The notes beneath the pieces are model-generated. The model saw nothing but the letters and a program-made list of their open reading frames with translations, was not told the DNA's origin and searched no databases. The translations under genes and the position numbers were made by a program. From Methylobacterium brachythecii (GTDB lineage Bacteria > Pseudomonadota > Alphaproteobacteria > Rhizobiales > Beijerinckiaceae), in contig NZ_JACIDN010000005.1 of NCBI RefSeq assembly GCF_014196345.1, positions 124,001 to 188,000 of the forward strand: 64,000 nt of DNA, given 5' to 3'. Shown here in pieces: positions 7,813 to 17,262 of the stretch (its first letter is position 1; the number at the start of each line of letters is the position of its first letter).

Positions 7813-8775
7813 ATGCTCGATCATGCCTTATTCGACCCGGCGACGATCGACCCCGAGACCAAGCGCCTCAACGAGGAAATCCGCAAGGACCAGGCGAGCC
7901 AGCCCGACCCGTGGTCGTTGCCCATCGCCGAGGCGAGGGCTTTGCGGGCCAAGGGCTCGATTGCCTTTCCCCGGCTCACGCGCAGCGCCCGCGCGGAAGC
8001 AATCACCGTCGATGGTCCGAGCGGCCCTATCGCGTTGCGGGTCATCCGGCCGAAGAGCAAGGCGGCGGAGAAGCCGCGGGGCGCCTACCTTCACATCCAT
8101 GGCGGCGGCTGGGTGTTCGGCGGGGCCGACCAGCAGGACCCGTGGCTCGAGCGCATCGCCGACACCTGCGGCTTCGTCTGCCTTTCGGTGGAATACCGGC
8201 TGGCGCCCGAGCATCCTTATCCCGCCGCGCTCGAGGATTGCGAGGCGGCGGCCCTCTGGCTCGCCGGGCCGGGCAGGGCGAGCCTCAACGTCTCCTCGCT
8301 GACCATCGGCGGTGAGTCGGTCGGCGCACATCTCGCCGTCTCGACGCTGCTGCGTCTGCGCGACCATCACGATCAGCCCCGCGCCTTCCGCGGCGCCAAC
8401 CTGAACTGTGGCTTTTTCGACCTCGGCCTGACGCCGAGTGTTCGCGCCTGGGGCGAGGAACGCCTCGTCAATAACACCCGCGACCTGAAGACCTTCGCCG
8501 ACGGCTTCTGCGCTGGCGCGGTGGATCGCCGCCAGCCAGAGGTCTCGCCGCTCTACGCGAACCTGAAGGGACTGCCGCCGGCCCTTTTTTCGGTGGGCAC
8601 GGCCGACGCCCTCCTCGACGACACGCTCTACATGTCCGCGCGCTGGGCAGCAGCCGGCAATGGCGGTCACACGGCGATCTATCCCGGCGGCTGCCATGTC
8701 TTCATCCGCTACCCCGGCGAGCTGACCGAGCGCGCGCAGGAGCTGAGCGAGCGATTTCTGATGGCCCTGGCCTAG
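7813..8775 (+). CDS. Alpha/beta hydrolase, hormone-sensitive-lipase type esterase
   Basis: A 320-residue carboxylesterase of the HSL (family IV) type. It has the oxyanion motif HGGGW (H96-W100), the nucleophile S169 in GGESVG, the acid Asp in VGTADALLDD and the His in GGCHVFIRY. There is no signal peptide, so it is cytosolic. GGGGAG at 7801-7806 gives a good ribosome site for ATG 7813. The likely activity is hydrolysis of short-chain or aryl esters; the natural substrate is unknown. It stands alone, with a long AT-rich gap after it. Confidence 0.9.
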   Translation: MLDHALFDPATIDPETKRLNEEIRKDQASQPDPWSLPIAEARALRAKGSIAFPRLTRSARAEAITVDGPSGPIALRVIRPKSKAAEKPRGAYLHIHGGGWVFGGADQQDPWLERIADTCGFVCLSVEYRLAPEHPYPAALEDCEAAALWLAGPGRASLNVSSLTIGGESVGAHLAVSTLLRLRDHHDQPRAFRGANLNCGFFDLGLTPSVRAWGEERLVNNTRDLKTFADGFCAGAVDRRQPEVSPLYANLKGLPPALFSVGTADALLDDTLYMSARWAAAGNGGHTAIYPGGCHVFIRYPGELTERAQELSERFLMALA

Positions 8776-9303
8776 GGATATCGTAGAGCGCATTCTCGAA
8801 ACGCTACCGAGAGGCCATCAAGCCGCTGGCGTATTGCCCCGGCAGCGGCAACCAAGCCGCCCTACGCGCCGGAAGGGCAGACAGCGCCAAGCATCGCCTA
8901 TGTCTTCCGCCGGTGAGGGACATCGGGATATCCATCGTCTCAAGTTGTGGTTATGGCAGAAGATCGACTCGTCGCGGCCATTGATCATATTGGCGCGCCG
9001 GTCAAGAATACCTCATAACCTACAAGGTTTATCTCAGTTCTTAACGGCCATTTCACAGAAAATATACTCCATTACACTGCTATTAAACTAGAAATCGGAT
9101 GTATCTCGTCTCGATGATCGCCGCGCAAAATAAACTACGAGATTAACCTGTCGCGATTTCAAGTTGCAGCGGGATACGTTGGGCCAGTACACGCAGAGCG
9201 CGAGCTGACGCGTCGTGTCTCACATGAATTTTTAATACCGTTCGGATAAACAGCTTTTCAAATAGTGCCTCGATAGGGCTACGCGCTCAAGCCGGTCGGA
9301 ACG
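8776..9303. other. AT-rich intergenic region without a gene
   Basis: This 528-bp gap separates the esterase and the GGDEF/EAL gene. The part from about 8940 to 9290 is clearly richer in A+T than the rest of the window. No open frame here has coding character; the short frame at 8834-9091 reads as a mix of basic and hydrophobic low-complexity sequence with no ribosome site. The region probably holds the promoter of the GGDEF/EAL gene. Confidence 0.6.
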
Positions 9304-11686
9304 ATGCTGAAGGTGCTCGGGTGCTTCGCCACCGCCCATGATCTGCGACTGGTCGGCTTGGCCGCGGCCATATGTGCCTTGGCGGCATTCACGTCGATTC
9401 AACTTCTGCTACATGCCCGGCGCTCGGAGACGGCGCTCCGGGCCGCCTGGCTGCCGGTGGCCGCAATCGCGGGCGGCTCGGGGATCTGGGCGACGCATTT
9501 CATCGCCATGCTGGCATTCAGCACGGGCCTGCCGAGCGGCTATGCTCTCGGCCTGACGGCCGTGTCGCTCATCTGTGCCATCGTTCTGGTCGGCATCGGC
9601 TTCGCCATGGCGGCCTTCGGCGGCCGCATCGCAGCCTCGATCGGGGGCGCGGTCGTCGGCGGTGGGATCGCAGCGATGCATTACACCGGCATGGCGGCGT
9701 GGGAGGTCCCGGGCCACGTCATCTGGGACACGAGACTCGTCGTCGCCTCCATCGCCATCGGCGGGATCTTCGGCGCCGGTGCTCTCTGGGTGGCTCGCGA
9801 GGCCCGGACGTTCCCGCGTCAGCTGCTCGCCGCTCTGCTGCTGATCCTCGCCATCTGCGGGCACCATTTCACCGCGATGGGCGCAGTGACGATCAGCCCG
9901 GACCCGACCATCGTAATCTCGGCGAGTGCACTGCCCACGAGCTGGCTCGCGATCGCCGTCGCGTTGGCCGGGTTCGCCATCCTGCTGCTGGCGAGCGCGG
10001 CCCTCGGATTGGACCTGCGCGATCGCCGGCGTGCGGCACTGGAAGGGGAAAGGCTGCGCAGCCTCGCCAACGCCGCGGTCGAGGGTCTCGTGGTCTGCGC
10101 CGGGGATACGATCGTCAGCGGCAACGAAGCCTTCGCACGGTTGGTCGGCGTGGGGGTCGATGGTCTGCCGGGCGCGCTCCTGTCGCAGTTCCTGCCGAGC
10201 GGCACGACGCAGCTCGCCCTGAACGCTCCCGCCGACCATCCCGTCGAGACGAGCCTGCGCCGGGCGGATGGCGACGAGATTCCCGTCGAGCTGATCGTGC
10301 GGACGGTCCAATATGCCAGCCGCGCCCATCATGCGGTGGCCGTCCGCGATCTGAGCGCGCGCCGACGCGCCGAGCGGCAGATCCAGTTTCTCGCCCATCA
10401 CGATGCCCTGACCGGCCTCGCCAATCGGGCGAGCTTCGGCAAGCGGCTCGAGCAGGAGATCAGGACGGCGACGGCGGAGGATCGCAAGCTCGCCGCGCTC
10501 TGCCTCGACCTCGACCGCTTCAAGGAGGTCAACGACCTGTTCGGGCACTCGGCCGGCGATGCCATGCTCGTCGAGGTCGCCCGGCTGGTGACCGGCGTGC
10601 TCGACGACACCCACATGATGGCCCGCCTCGGCGGCGACGAGTTCGCGGTTCTCGCGCCCTGCGACAGCGCATCCGCCGCCGGCCGGCTGGCCGAGCAAAT
10701 CCTCGATGCAATGCGCGCCCGAAACGCCGACGCGACCGGTCCGCTGATCGCGTCGAGCATCGGCATCGCCATCTTTCCTGACGACTCGCCCGATCCGCAT
10801 CTCCTGATGAGCCACGCCGACACGGCGTTGTATCGCGCCAAAGGCGAGGGACGCGGGACCTACCGCTTCTACGAGGCCAAGATGGGCGCGGAGGTGCGCG
10901 ACCGGCGCGTGCTCGAACACGACCTGCGCCATGCGGCGGCGCGCGGCGAATTCGAGCTGGTCTATCAACCGCAGAGCCAGGTCGAGACCGGCGAGGTCGT
11001 CGGCTTCGAGGCCCTGCTGCGCTGGCACCATCCGCAGCGAGGCCACGTTTCGCCCTCCGTATTCATTCCGATCGCGGAGGAGTGCGGGCTCATCCTGCAG
11101 ATCGGCGAATGGGTGCTGCGCGAGACCTGCCGCGAGGCGGCTTCGTGGCCGCGCCCCCTTGGCGATCGCGGTGAACGTCTCGGGCGTACAGATCCACAGC
11201 CCGCATTTCGTCCCGCTGGTCCACGAAGTCCTGTTCGAGACGGGTATCGCCCCCAGCCGGCTGGAGATCGAGATCACCGAGACGGCGCTGATCCGCGATC
11301 CCGCGCGTGCCCTGCTGACCCTGCGTCAGCTCAAGGCACTCGGCATCCGCATCGCCATGGACGATTTCGGCACCGGATACTCATCGCTGTCGAACCTGCG
11401 CTCGTTCCCCTTCGACAAGATCAAGATCGACGGCTCCTTCGTGCGCTCCGTGCACAGCAACGAGCAAACGGCGGCGATCGTCCGGTCGGTGCTGGGTCTG
11501 GGCCGGGGGCTCGGCATGCCCGTCCTCGCGGAAGGCGTCGAGACCGAGGAGGAGTTGCGCTTCCTGCAACGCGAATCCTGCAATGAGGCCCAGGGCTACC
11601 TGATGGGGCGGCCTGGTCCGATCTCGCAGTTCTCGCGGTTCACCGGATTGCCGGCAGAGCCCGAGGCCACCAAGGCGGTGGCCTGA
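9304..11686 (+). pseudogene. MHYT-GGDEF-EAL cyclic-di-GMP protein interrupted by a frameshift
   Basis: A c-di-GMP synthase/hydrolase with a membrane MHYT sensor. The seven-helix MHYT region (about 1-230) has ATHFIAML, M125-HYTGM and CGHHFTAMG, the probable metal/gas-sensing motifs. A PAS-like segment (250-340), GGDEF (443-447, intact RLGGDEF) and the start of EAL (E569-A-L) follow. At the CCCCC run 11154-11158 the frame shifts: the first frame runs on as noise to 11586, whereas the next frame continues the EAL domain with AIAVNVSGVQI, EIEITETAL, MDDFGTGYSSL and LAEGVETEEE to 11686. One C too many restores a 793-residue protein if removed. This may be a real inactivating mutation, phase variation at a short homopolymer, or a sequencing error. 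Confidence 0.88.
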
Positions 11687-11820
11687 GCCTGCGCTCGTTC
11701 CGCCTGCGGACGACACACCCGTCGCCGCAGGGGCTGCCGATCCGGCGCGAGGTCCTTAGATAGAGCGTCTGCCCGTTCCGCTGGGAATGAGGCCACCTCC
11801 GTCCAGTCCGTCACGGCCCC

Positions 11821-14415
11821 GTGCCTGCCTCGCCGCTCCCGCAACGCTTCACCGATTGGTTCGCTTCGCGGGGCTGGCAGCCGCGCGCGCATCAGCTCGC
11901 GCTCTTGGAGAACGCCCGAGCCGGCCGCTCGACACTGCTCGTGGCCCCGACCGGCGCCGGCAAGACGCTCGCCGGCTTCCTGCCCTCGCTCGTCGCCCTG
12001 AGCGGGATGAAGCGGAAGCCGACCGAGTACCGGCTGCACACGCTCTACGTCTCGCCACTCAAGGCACTCGCCGTCGACATCGCCCGCAACCTCGATGCGC
12101 CGATCGACGAGATGGGCCTGTCGATCCGCGTCGAGACCCGCACAGGCGATACGCCTTCGCACAAGCGCACCCGCCAGATCGCACGACCTCCGGACATCCT
12201 GCTGACGACGCCGGAACAGCTGTCGCTGCTGCTCGCCCATCGGGAGGCGGCGGAGCTGCTGGGCGGGCTCAAGCATATCGTGCTCGACGAGTTGCATGCG
12301 CTCGTCACCTCGAAACGCGGGGACCTGCTCTCGCTCGCCCTGGCGCGCCTTCGTCGGCTGAGCCCGGAGGCAAGCGCGATCGGGCTCTCGGCGACGGTGC
12401 GCCAGCCGGACGAGTTGCGGCGGTACCTAGTGGGGCAGAACCCTGCTCCCGTCATTGCGAGCGAAAGCGAAGCAATCCAGGGCCAACGCGCTGACGTCGT
12501 GGGTGCGGCCCTGGATTGCTTGGCTGCCGATCGCAATGACGGGGAGGCGCCCCCCATGGCCGATCTCGTCGTCGTCGAGGGCGGGGCCAAGGCGGATCTG
12601 CGCATGCTCGACATCGAGCGCACCCTGCCGCTCGCCGGGCACACGGCCTGGCACTCGATGCCGGCGATCTACGAGCTGATCCGCGAGCACCGCACCGTGC
12701 TGGTCTTCGTGAACACCCGCCTGCAGGCCGAGTACACGTTCCAGGAACTCTGGCGGCTCAACGACGATGTCCTGCCGATCGCGATCCATCACGGCTCGCT
12801 CGATGCCGCGCAGCGCCGCCGGGTCGAGGCGGCGATGGCGGTGGGCAGGCTGCGTGCGATCGTCTGCACCGCGACGCTCGACCTCGGCATCGACTGGGGC
12901 GACGTCGATCTCGTCGTGAATATCGGCGCGCCGAAGGGCGCGAGCCGGATCATGCAGCGGATCGGCCGCGCCAACCATCGGATGGACGAGCCCTCCAAGG
13001 CCTATCTGGTGCCGGGCAACCGCTTCGAGATGCTGGAATGCAGGGCGGCCCTCGACGCGGTCGAGGAGGCGGCCCAGGACACGCCGGATGCGCGCATCGG
13101 CGGCCTCGACGTGCTCGCACAACACGTCCTCGGCATGGCCTGCGCCGATGCCTTCGACGCCAACGAGCTGTACGAAGAAATCGTCTCCGCGGCGCCGTAC
13201 CAGGACCTGACCTGGGAGATGTTCGAACAGGTCGTCGATTACGTCGCCACCGGCGGCTACGCGCTGCGCGCCTACGAGCGCTTCGCCAAGATCCTTCGCG
13301 GGACCGACGGGAAGTGGAGGGTGCGCGATGCGCGCACAGCCCAGCAATACCGCATGAATGTCGGCACCATCGTCGAGGCGGCACGGGTCAAGGTGCGGCT
13401 GACCCGGCATCTGCGCGGCAAGCCCGGCACGGTGATGCCGAAATCGGGCCGCGTGCTCGGCGAGATCGAAGAAGAATTCGGCGAGACGCTGACAGTGGGC
13501 GACACCTTCCTCTTCGCGGGCGAGGTGCTGCGCTTCGAGGGCCTGTTCGAGGACGATTGCCTCGTCACCCGCGCCAAGAACGTCGAAGATCCGGCGATCC
13601 CCTCCTATGCCGGGTCGAAATTTCCGCTCTCGACCTTCCTCGCCGCGCGGGTCCGGGCGATCATCGCCGACCCGTTCGAGTGGGACCGGCTGCCGCCGCA
13701 GCTCTCCAAGTATCTGCTGCAGCAGCGCAAACACTCGCTGCTGCCGGGCGAGCGCGACCTGCTCGTCGAGACGTTTCCGCGCGGCAACCGCTTCTACCTC
13801 ACGGCCTTCCCGTTCGAAGGCCGGCTCGCGCACCAGACGCTGGGCATGCTGCTGACGCGCCGGTTGGAGCGCGCCCGGCTGCAGCCGCACGGCTTCGCCG
13901 CCAACGATTACGGCATCGCCATCTGGATGGGGCGCGATGTCAGCGAGCGCATCGCCATCGATTCGGACTTCGCTCAAGGCTTGTTCGACGAGGACATGCT
14001 CGGCGACGATCTCGAAGCGTGGCTCGACGAATCCGCCATGATGAAGCGGACCTTTCGCCAATGCGCGGTCATCTCCGGCCTGATCGAGCGGCGCTATCCT
14101 GGCCAGAAGAAGACCGGGCGGCAGGTCACGATCTCGACCGACTTGATCTACGACGTGCTGCGCAAGCACCAGCCGGATCACCTGCTCCTGCAGGCTGCAC
14201 GGCAGGATGCGGCAACCGGACTCCTCGACGTGGCACGCCTCGGCATGATGCTAAGACGCATCAAGGGGCGAATCACCCACAAAGCACTGGACCGCGTCTC
14301 GCCTCTCTCCGTGTCCGTCATGCTCGAGATCGGGCGTGAGCGGGTCTACGGAGAGGGGGCCGACGAGATTCTGGCCGAAGCCGAAGCAGAGCTTCTCGAA
14401 GAGGCCCTGGCGTGA
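11821..14415 (+). CDS. lhr: Ligase-associated DEXH-box DNA helicase (Lhr-like)
   Basis: An 864-residue superfamily 2 helicase of the bacterial Lhr-like, ligase-associated type, acting in DNA repair with its neighbour PdeM. Visible motifs are Walker A APTGAGKT (42-49), DEXH box DELH (156-159), motif III SAT (190-192), motif V CTATLDLGIDWGDVD and motif VI QRIGRANHR, then the winged-helix and Lhr-C regions. The GTG at 11821 begins at the family N-terminus. Residues 210-241 are coded by a 96-bp palindromic repeat inserted between motif III and the second RecA domain and do not look like helicase. The frame stays open, so a full-length protein is likely made. Its stop overlaps the pdeM start by GTGA, so the two are coupled. 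Confidence 0.93.
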   Translation: MPASPLPQRFTDWFASRGWQPRAHQLALLENARAGRSTLLVAPTGAGKTLAGFLPSLVALSGMKRKPTEYRLHTLYVSPLKALAVDIARNLDAPIDEMGLSIRVETRTGDTPSHKRTRQIARPPDILLTTPEQLSLLLAHREAAELLGGLKHIVLDELHALVTSKRGDLLSLALARLRRLSPEASAIGLSATVRQPDELRRYLVGQNPAPVIASESEAIQGQRADVVGAALDCLAADRNDGEAPPMADLVVVEGGAKADLRMLDIERTLPLAGHTAWHSMPAIYELIREHRTVLVFVNTRLQAEYTFQELWRLNDDVLPIAIHHGSLDAAQRRRVEAAMAVGRLRAIVCTATLDLGIDWGDVDLVVNIGAPKGASRIMQRIGRANHRMDEPSKAYLVPGNRFEMLECRAALDAVEEAAQDTPDARIGGLDVLAQHVLGMACADAFDANELYEEIVSAAPYQDLTWEMFEQVVDYVATGGYALRAYERFAKILRGTDGKWRVRDARTAQQYRMNVGTIVEAARVKVRLTRHLRGKPGTVMPKSGRVLGEIEEEFGETLTVGDTFLFAGEVLRFEGLFEDDCLVTRAKNVEDPAIPSYAGSKFPLSTFLAARVRAIIADPFEWDRLPPQLSKYLLQQRKHSLLPGERDLLVETFPRGNRFYLTAFPFEGRLAHQTLGMLLTRRLERARLQPHGFAANDYGIAIWMGRDVSERIAIDSDFAQGLFDEDMLGDDLEAWLDESAMMKRTFRQCAVISGLIERRYPGQKKTGRQVTISTDLIYDVLRKHQPDHLLLQAARQDAATGLLDVARLGMMLRRIKGRITHKALDRVSPLSVSVMLEIGRERVYGEGADEILAEAEAELLEEALA
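12448..12543. repeat. Palindromic REP-type repeat inserted in frame in lhr
   Basis: The two 37-nt arms, 12448-12484 and 12507-12543, are imperfect inverted copies. Both contain the core GTCATTGCGA and AAGCAATCCAGGGCC, differing only in the middle. The 96-bp length is exactly 32 codons and starts on a codon boundary of lhr. The sequence CGTCATTGCGAGCG...AAGCAATCC is a repeat I recognise from intergenic regions of many alphaproteobacteria. Confidence 0.9.
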
Positions 14416-15164
14416 GCGATTCCTCCCATCGTTTCGATGAGGATGCGATCTTGGCGCTCGGCCTGAGACTGGAAAAGACCGCGAAGGCGGCGGGGCTGAT
14501 GCTCGCCGGCGAGACCATGACCCTCGACCGCACCGGCGCGCTTTGGCTGGAGGCGCATCGCACATTGGTAGTGTCGGACCTTCACCTGGAGAAGGGCTCG
14601 TCTTTCGCGGAGCGCTCGGGCCAGTTTCTTCCGCCCTACGACACCCGCGAGACGCTGTCCTGCCTACACGAGGTGATCCAGCGGCTCGATCCGGCCTGCA
14701 TCGTCGCGCTCGGCGATTCCTTCCATGATGCCCGCGGGCCGGAGCGGCTGGAGCCGGGCGACCGCGCCATGGTCGCTGCCCTTCAGGTCGGCCGGGACTG
14801 GATCTGGATCGCCGGAAACCATGATGCGACGGTGCGCGAGGGAATCGGCGGAAGCTATTGCGAGAACGTCACAATCGGCGGTCTGACGCTACGTCACGAA
14901 CCCTCCGCCAAGGTCGAGGAGGGAGAGATCGCCGGCCATCTCCATCCGTGCGGCAAGGTGACGATGCGGGGGCGCAGCGTACGGCGGCGCTGCTTCGTGA
15001 CCGACGAAAGCCGGCTCGTGATGCCGGCTTTCGGCGCCTTCACCGGCGGCCTGAACGTGCGTGCGGCGGCGTTCGATCCGCTTTTCCCGCGAGGCTTCAC
15101 CGCCCACCTGCTGGGCGATGGCCGCGTCTTCGCCATCGGCCGCGCGATGCTCGGCAAGGATTAG
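14412..15164 (+). CDS. pdeM: Ligase-associated DNA-damage-response endonuclease PdeM
   Basis: A 250-residue calcineurin-like metallophosphoesterase. The metal-binding motifs are VVSDLHLEKG, ALGDSFHD, AGNHD and AGHLHP, all present. The extended N-terminus (about 35 residues) precedes the usual LAGETMTLDRTGALW beginning; the GTG at 14412 overlaps the lhr stop and is the simplest start. By family, PdeM works with the Lhr-like helicase and often with an ATP-dependent ligase and an exonuclease-like protein; the last two are not next to it here. It converges with the monooxygenase gene, and their stops overlap by 4 nt (15161-15164). Confidence 0.93.
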   Translation: MSDSSHRFDEDAILALGLRLEKTAKAAGLMLAGETMTLDRTGALWLEAHRTLVVSDLHLEKGSSFAERSGQFLPPYDTRETLSCLHEVIQRLDPACIVALGDSFHDARGPERLEPGDRAMVAALQVGRDWIWIAGNHDATVREGIGGSYCENVTIGGLTLRHEPSAKVEEGEIAGHLHPCGKVTMRGRSVRRRCFVTDESRLVMPAFGAFTGGLNVRAAAFDPLFPRGFTAHLLGDGRVFAIGRAMLGKD

Positions 15165-16315
15165 ACGTCGAGCTCGGCGATCTGCCGGGCGATGCCGTGG
15201 CGCATGGTCGAACTGGCGCCGACCGCCCTCAGGACGAGGCTGCGCAAGCCCCGGCCCATCGGGCCTTTCAGCGCTGCGAGGCGCGTCATCCGATCGGTCA
15301 TCGCGACGACGCCCTCGGCGACAGGGCGGCGCTCACGCTCATAGGCGTCGAGGGTCTCGGGGCGGCCGTCCTGGATCGCTTCCGCGAGAAGTTCGGCAAG
15401 GCGCACGGCGTCCTGGATGCCGGTGTTCATGCCCTGGCCGCCGGCCGGGCTGTGGACATGGGCAGCATCCCCCACGAGCAGGAACGGCCCTTCCCGGTAG
15501 CGCTCGGCGACGCCGTGATGAATGCGGAAGCGCGAGGACCAGACCAGTCGCTCGAGCCGCACGCCGGACGGTCCACGGGCGGTCGCGATGGCCGAAAGAT
15601 CGTCGAGAGACGCGTGTTCGGGCGCCTGATCGCAGGTGGCCACGATCCGCAGATGTCCCGGCGAGAACGGCACCACCACCATTAGACCCTCCGGATGGAG
15701 GTAGAGCTGGATCACGTCCGGCGGCAGCGGCCAGTGGCCCTCGACGTCACCGAGGATGAAGGATTCCGGATAAGTCCCGTGCTGGAAAGGGATTTCGGCC
15801 GCCTCGCGAACCGCGCTGTGAAAGCCGTCCGCGCCGATCACGAAGCGCGCCGCGACCTGCTGAACCGTGCCGTCCTCCTGCCGAACGGAGACCGTTGCGC
15901 CCTCGTCGCCGCGGGCGATGCCGATGACCTCGTGGCTCCAGTTCACCGCGCCGCCGAGTTCGGACAGCCGCTCCCGCAGGATCGCCTCGGTGCGGTCCTG
16001 AGGGATGATTAACCCGTAGGGATAGGCCGTCTTCAGCGCCGAGAGGTCGATGGTCAGACGGCGCGTCTCGCCTTCGCAGACGGCGAAGGTCGGGATCGGA
16101 TTGCCCTGCGCCACCAAGCGCTGGCTGATCCCGAGATTCTCCAGCCGCTCCAGGGTCCGGGCATGAACCACGGCTGCGCGGGAGGTGTTCTGCCCCTCGG
16201 CCAGCCGATCGCAGAGCAGGTGGGGCACACCTTGCTGCTGCAATCCCACCGCCAGGGCGAGGCCGGCGGGGCCGGCTCCACAGATGAACACTTCGGTCCG
16301 GTCGGGCAGGGGCAT
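15161..16315 (-). CDS. FAD-dependent aromatic-ring-hydroxylase-type monooxygenase
   Basis: A 384-residue group A flavoprotein monooxygenase (UbiH/PheA type). It has the FAD dinucleotide motif GAGPAG (13-18), the DG motif GADGFHSAVR and the GD motif LLVGDAAHVHSPAGGQGMN. It uses NAD(P)H and O2, usually to hydroxylate an aromatic or polyketide-like substrate; the substrate is not known. At 384 residues it lacks the C-terminal thioredoxin-like domain of phenol hydroxylases. The start ATG 16315 is adjacent to two copies of an operator-like palindrome, and the divergent TetR gene is the probable repressor. Confidence 0.9.
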   Translation of the reverse strand: MPLPDRTEVFICGAGPAGLALAVGLQQQGVPHLLCDRLAEGQNTSRAAVVHARTLERLENLGISQRLVAQGNPIPTFAVCEGETRRLTIDLSALKTAYPYGLIIPQDRTEAILRERLSELGGAVNWSHEVIGIARGDEGATVSVRQEDGTVQQVAARFVIGADGFHSAVREAAEIPFQHGTYPESFILGDVEGHWPLPPDVIQLYLHPEGLMVVVPFSPGHLRIVATCDQAPEHASLDDLSAIATARGPSGVRLERLVWSSRFRIHHGVAERYREGPFLLVGDAAHVHSPAGGQGMNTGIQDAVRLAELLAEAIQDGRPETLDAYERERRPVAEGVVAMTDRMTRLAALKGPMGRGLRSLVLRAVGASSTMRHGIARQIAELDV

Positions 16316-16341
16316 GATGCACCTCCATCCAGGTCAGGTCA

Positions 16342-16397
16342 GTCAACGGTTGTTGACTATGGTAGGTGCCGGCCATCGCTTGTCAACAAGCGTTGAC
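16342..16397. promoter_or_regulatory. Twin operators between monooxygenase and TetR genes
   Basis: Two perfect 6-bp inverted repeats of the same sequence lie in the 99-bp divergent gap: GTCAACGGTTGTTGAC (16342-16357) and GTCAACAAGCGTTGAC (16382-16397), centres 40 bp apart. The arms GTCAAC/GTTGAC and the 4-nt centre fit a TetR-family dimer site. Control of both genes by the adjacent TetR is inferred. Confidence 0.75.
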
Positions 16398-16414
16398 CAC
16401 TGCTAAGCCGAGAT

Positions 16415-16969
16415 ATGAGCACCCGCCCGGCAGGCGCGCGCGAGCGGCTTCTCGCGTCGGCAAAGACCCTGTTCGCGGAACAGGGCTACGAGCGTACGAC
16501 GGTTCGCGCGGTGGCTCAGGCCGCGGCCGCAGACCCAGCTCTCGTGATCCGCTATTTCGGCAGCAAGGACGGCCTGTTCGCGCAAGCCGTCGAGGTCGAT
16601 CTGCGCTTCCCCGATCTCGCGACATTGCCGAAGGAGGAACGCGGCAGCCGGCTCGCCCGGCACGTGATCGCGCTCTGGGACGGCCCCGACGGCGCGACCC
16701 TGCTGCCGATGCTGCGGGCCTGCGCCACCCACGAAACCGCTGCCGAGACGGCACGCGGTATTTTCGCAGGCCAGGTCCTGGCGATGGTTCAAGCGCTCGG
16801 GCTATCCGATCCCGAGCGCCGAGCCGGCCTCATCGCTTCGCAGGTGCTCGGCCTGGTGTTCTGCCGCTACATCCTGGGCCTGCCACCCGTCGTGGCGATG
16901 GATGCGGATACGGTGGCGGCCGGTCTCGGGCCGACGCTCCAGCGCTACCTGCACGGCGCGATCGCGTGA
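16415..16969 (+). CDS. TetR/AcrR family transcriptional regulator
   Basis: A 184-residue repressor. The N-terminal HTH (about 8-55) has the typical ARERLLASAKTLFAEQGYE and VIRYFGSKDGLF signatures. The C-terminal half is the ligand-binding domain of the TetR_C type, with no recognisable ligand. It diverges from the FAD monooxygenase gene and is flanked by two identical palindromes, so it likely represses that gene and itself, with release by the monooxygenase substrate. The start ATG 16415 lies 18 nt after the nearer operator, so the operator overlaps its own promoter. Confidence 0.93.
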   Translation: MSTRPAGARERLLASAKTLFAEQGYERTTVRAVAQAAAADPALVIRYFGSKDGLFAQAVEVDLRFPDLATLPKEERGSRLARHVIALWDGPDGATLLPMLRACATHETAAETARGIFAGQVLAMVQALGLSDPERRAGLIASQVLGLVFCRYILGLPPVVAMDADTVAAGLGPTLQRYLHGAIA

Positions 16970-16994
16970 CGATCAGGCTGAAGGCAGGCAGCCG

Positions 16995-17219
16995 TCAGAT
17001 CCGGTGCACCTGAAGCGGCTTCAGGCCGATGGCGCGCGCGAGGGACCGCGACAGCGACCCCGAGAGCGAAAGTTGCCTCGCCTCCATCCCGAGCGCAGCC
17101 GCGACGGCCCGCACGGCATCGTCGGGATGCCGCGTCAGGATCGTGTAGACTGCGCCATGCGAATGACAGTCGCCGGGCGAGGTCACGAGAAAAGCTTTTC
17201 GCGAATCAGAGCGTGCCAT
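16995..17219 (-). CDS. Small conserved-looking protein of unknown function
   Basis: A 74-residue protein from ATG 17219. It has a regular mix of helix-forming residues (DDAVRAVAAALGMEARQL, SLSRSLARAIGL) and one Cys-His pair in PGDCHSHGAVYT. It has no signal peptide or membrane segment. I do not recognise it. Codon use looks coding (GC-rich third positions), but there is no clear Shine-Dalgarno sequence. It follows the TetR gene convergently. Confidence 0.55.
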   Translation of the reverse strand: MARSDSRKAFLVTSPGDCHSHGAVYTILTRHPDDAVRAVAAALGMEARQLSLSGSLSRSLARAIGLKPLQVHRI

Positions 17220-17262
17220 CTTGTGAGGATTGCACGAGATTTATGAGCGATCTGCGGCCGCC

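Noticed and set aside
8834..9091. An 85-codon frame in the AT-rich gap
   Set aside because: No ribosome site, no family-like pattern, and composition changes half way through.
9409..11277. A long open frame on the minus strand opposite the GGDEF/EAL gene
   Set aside because: The plus strand has intact MHYT, GGDEF and EAL motifs; the minus frame has none and only results from high GC.
12427..14181. A 584-codon minus-strand frame opposite lhr
   Set aside because: No domain, no start signal; the plus strand holds all helicase motifs.
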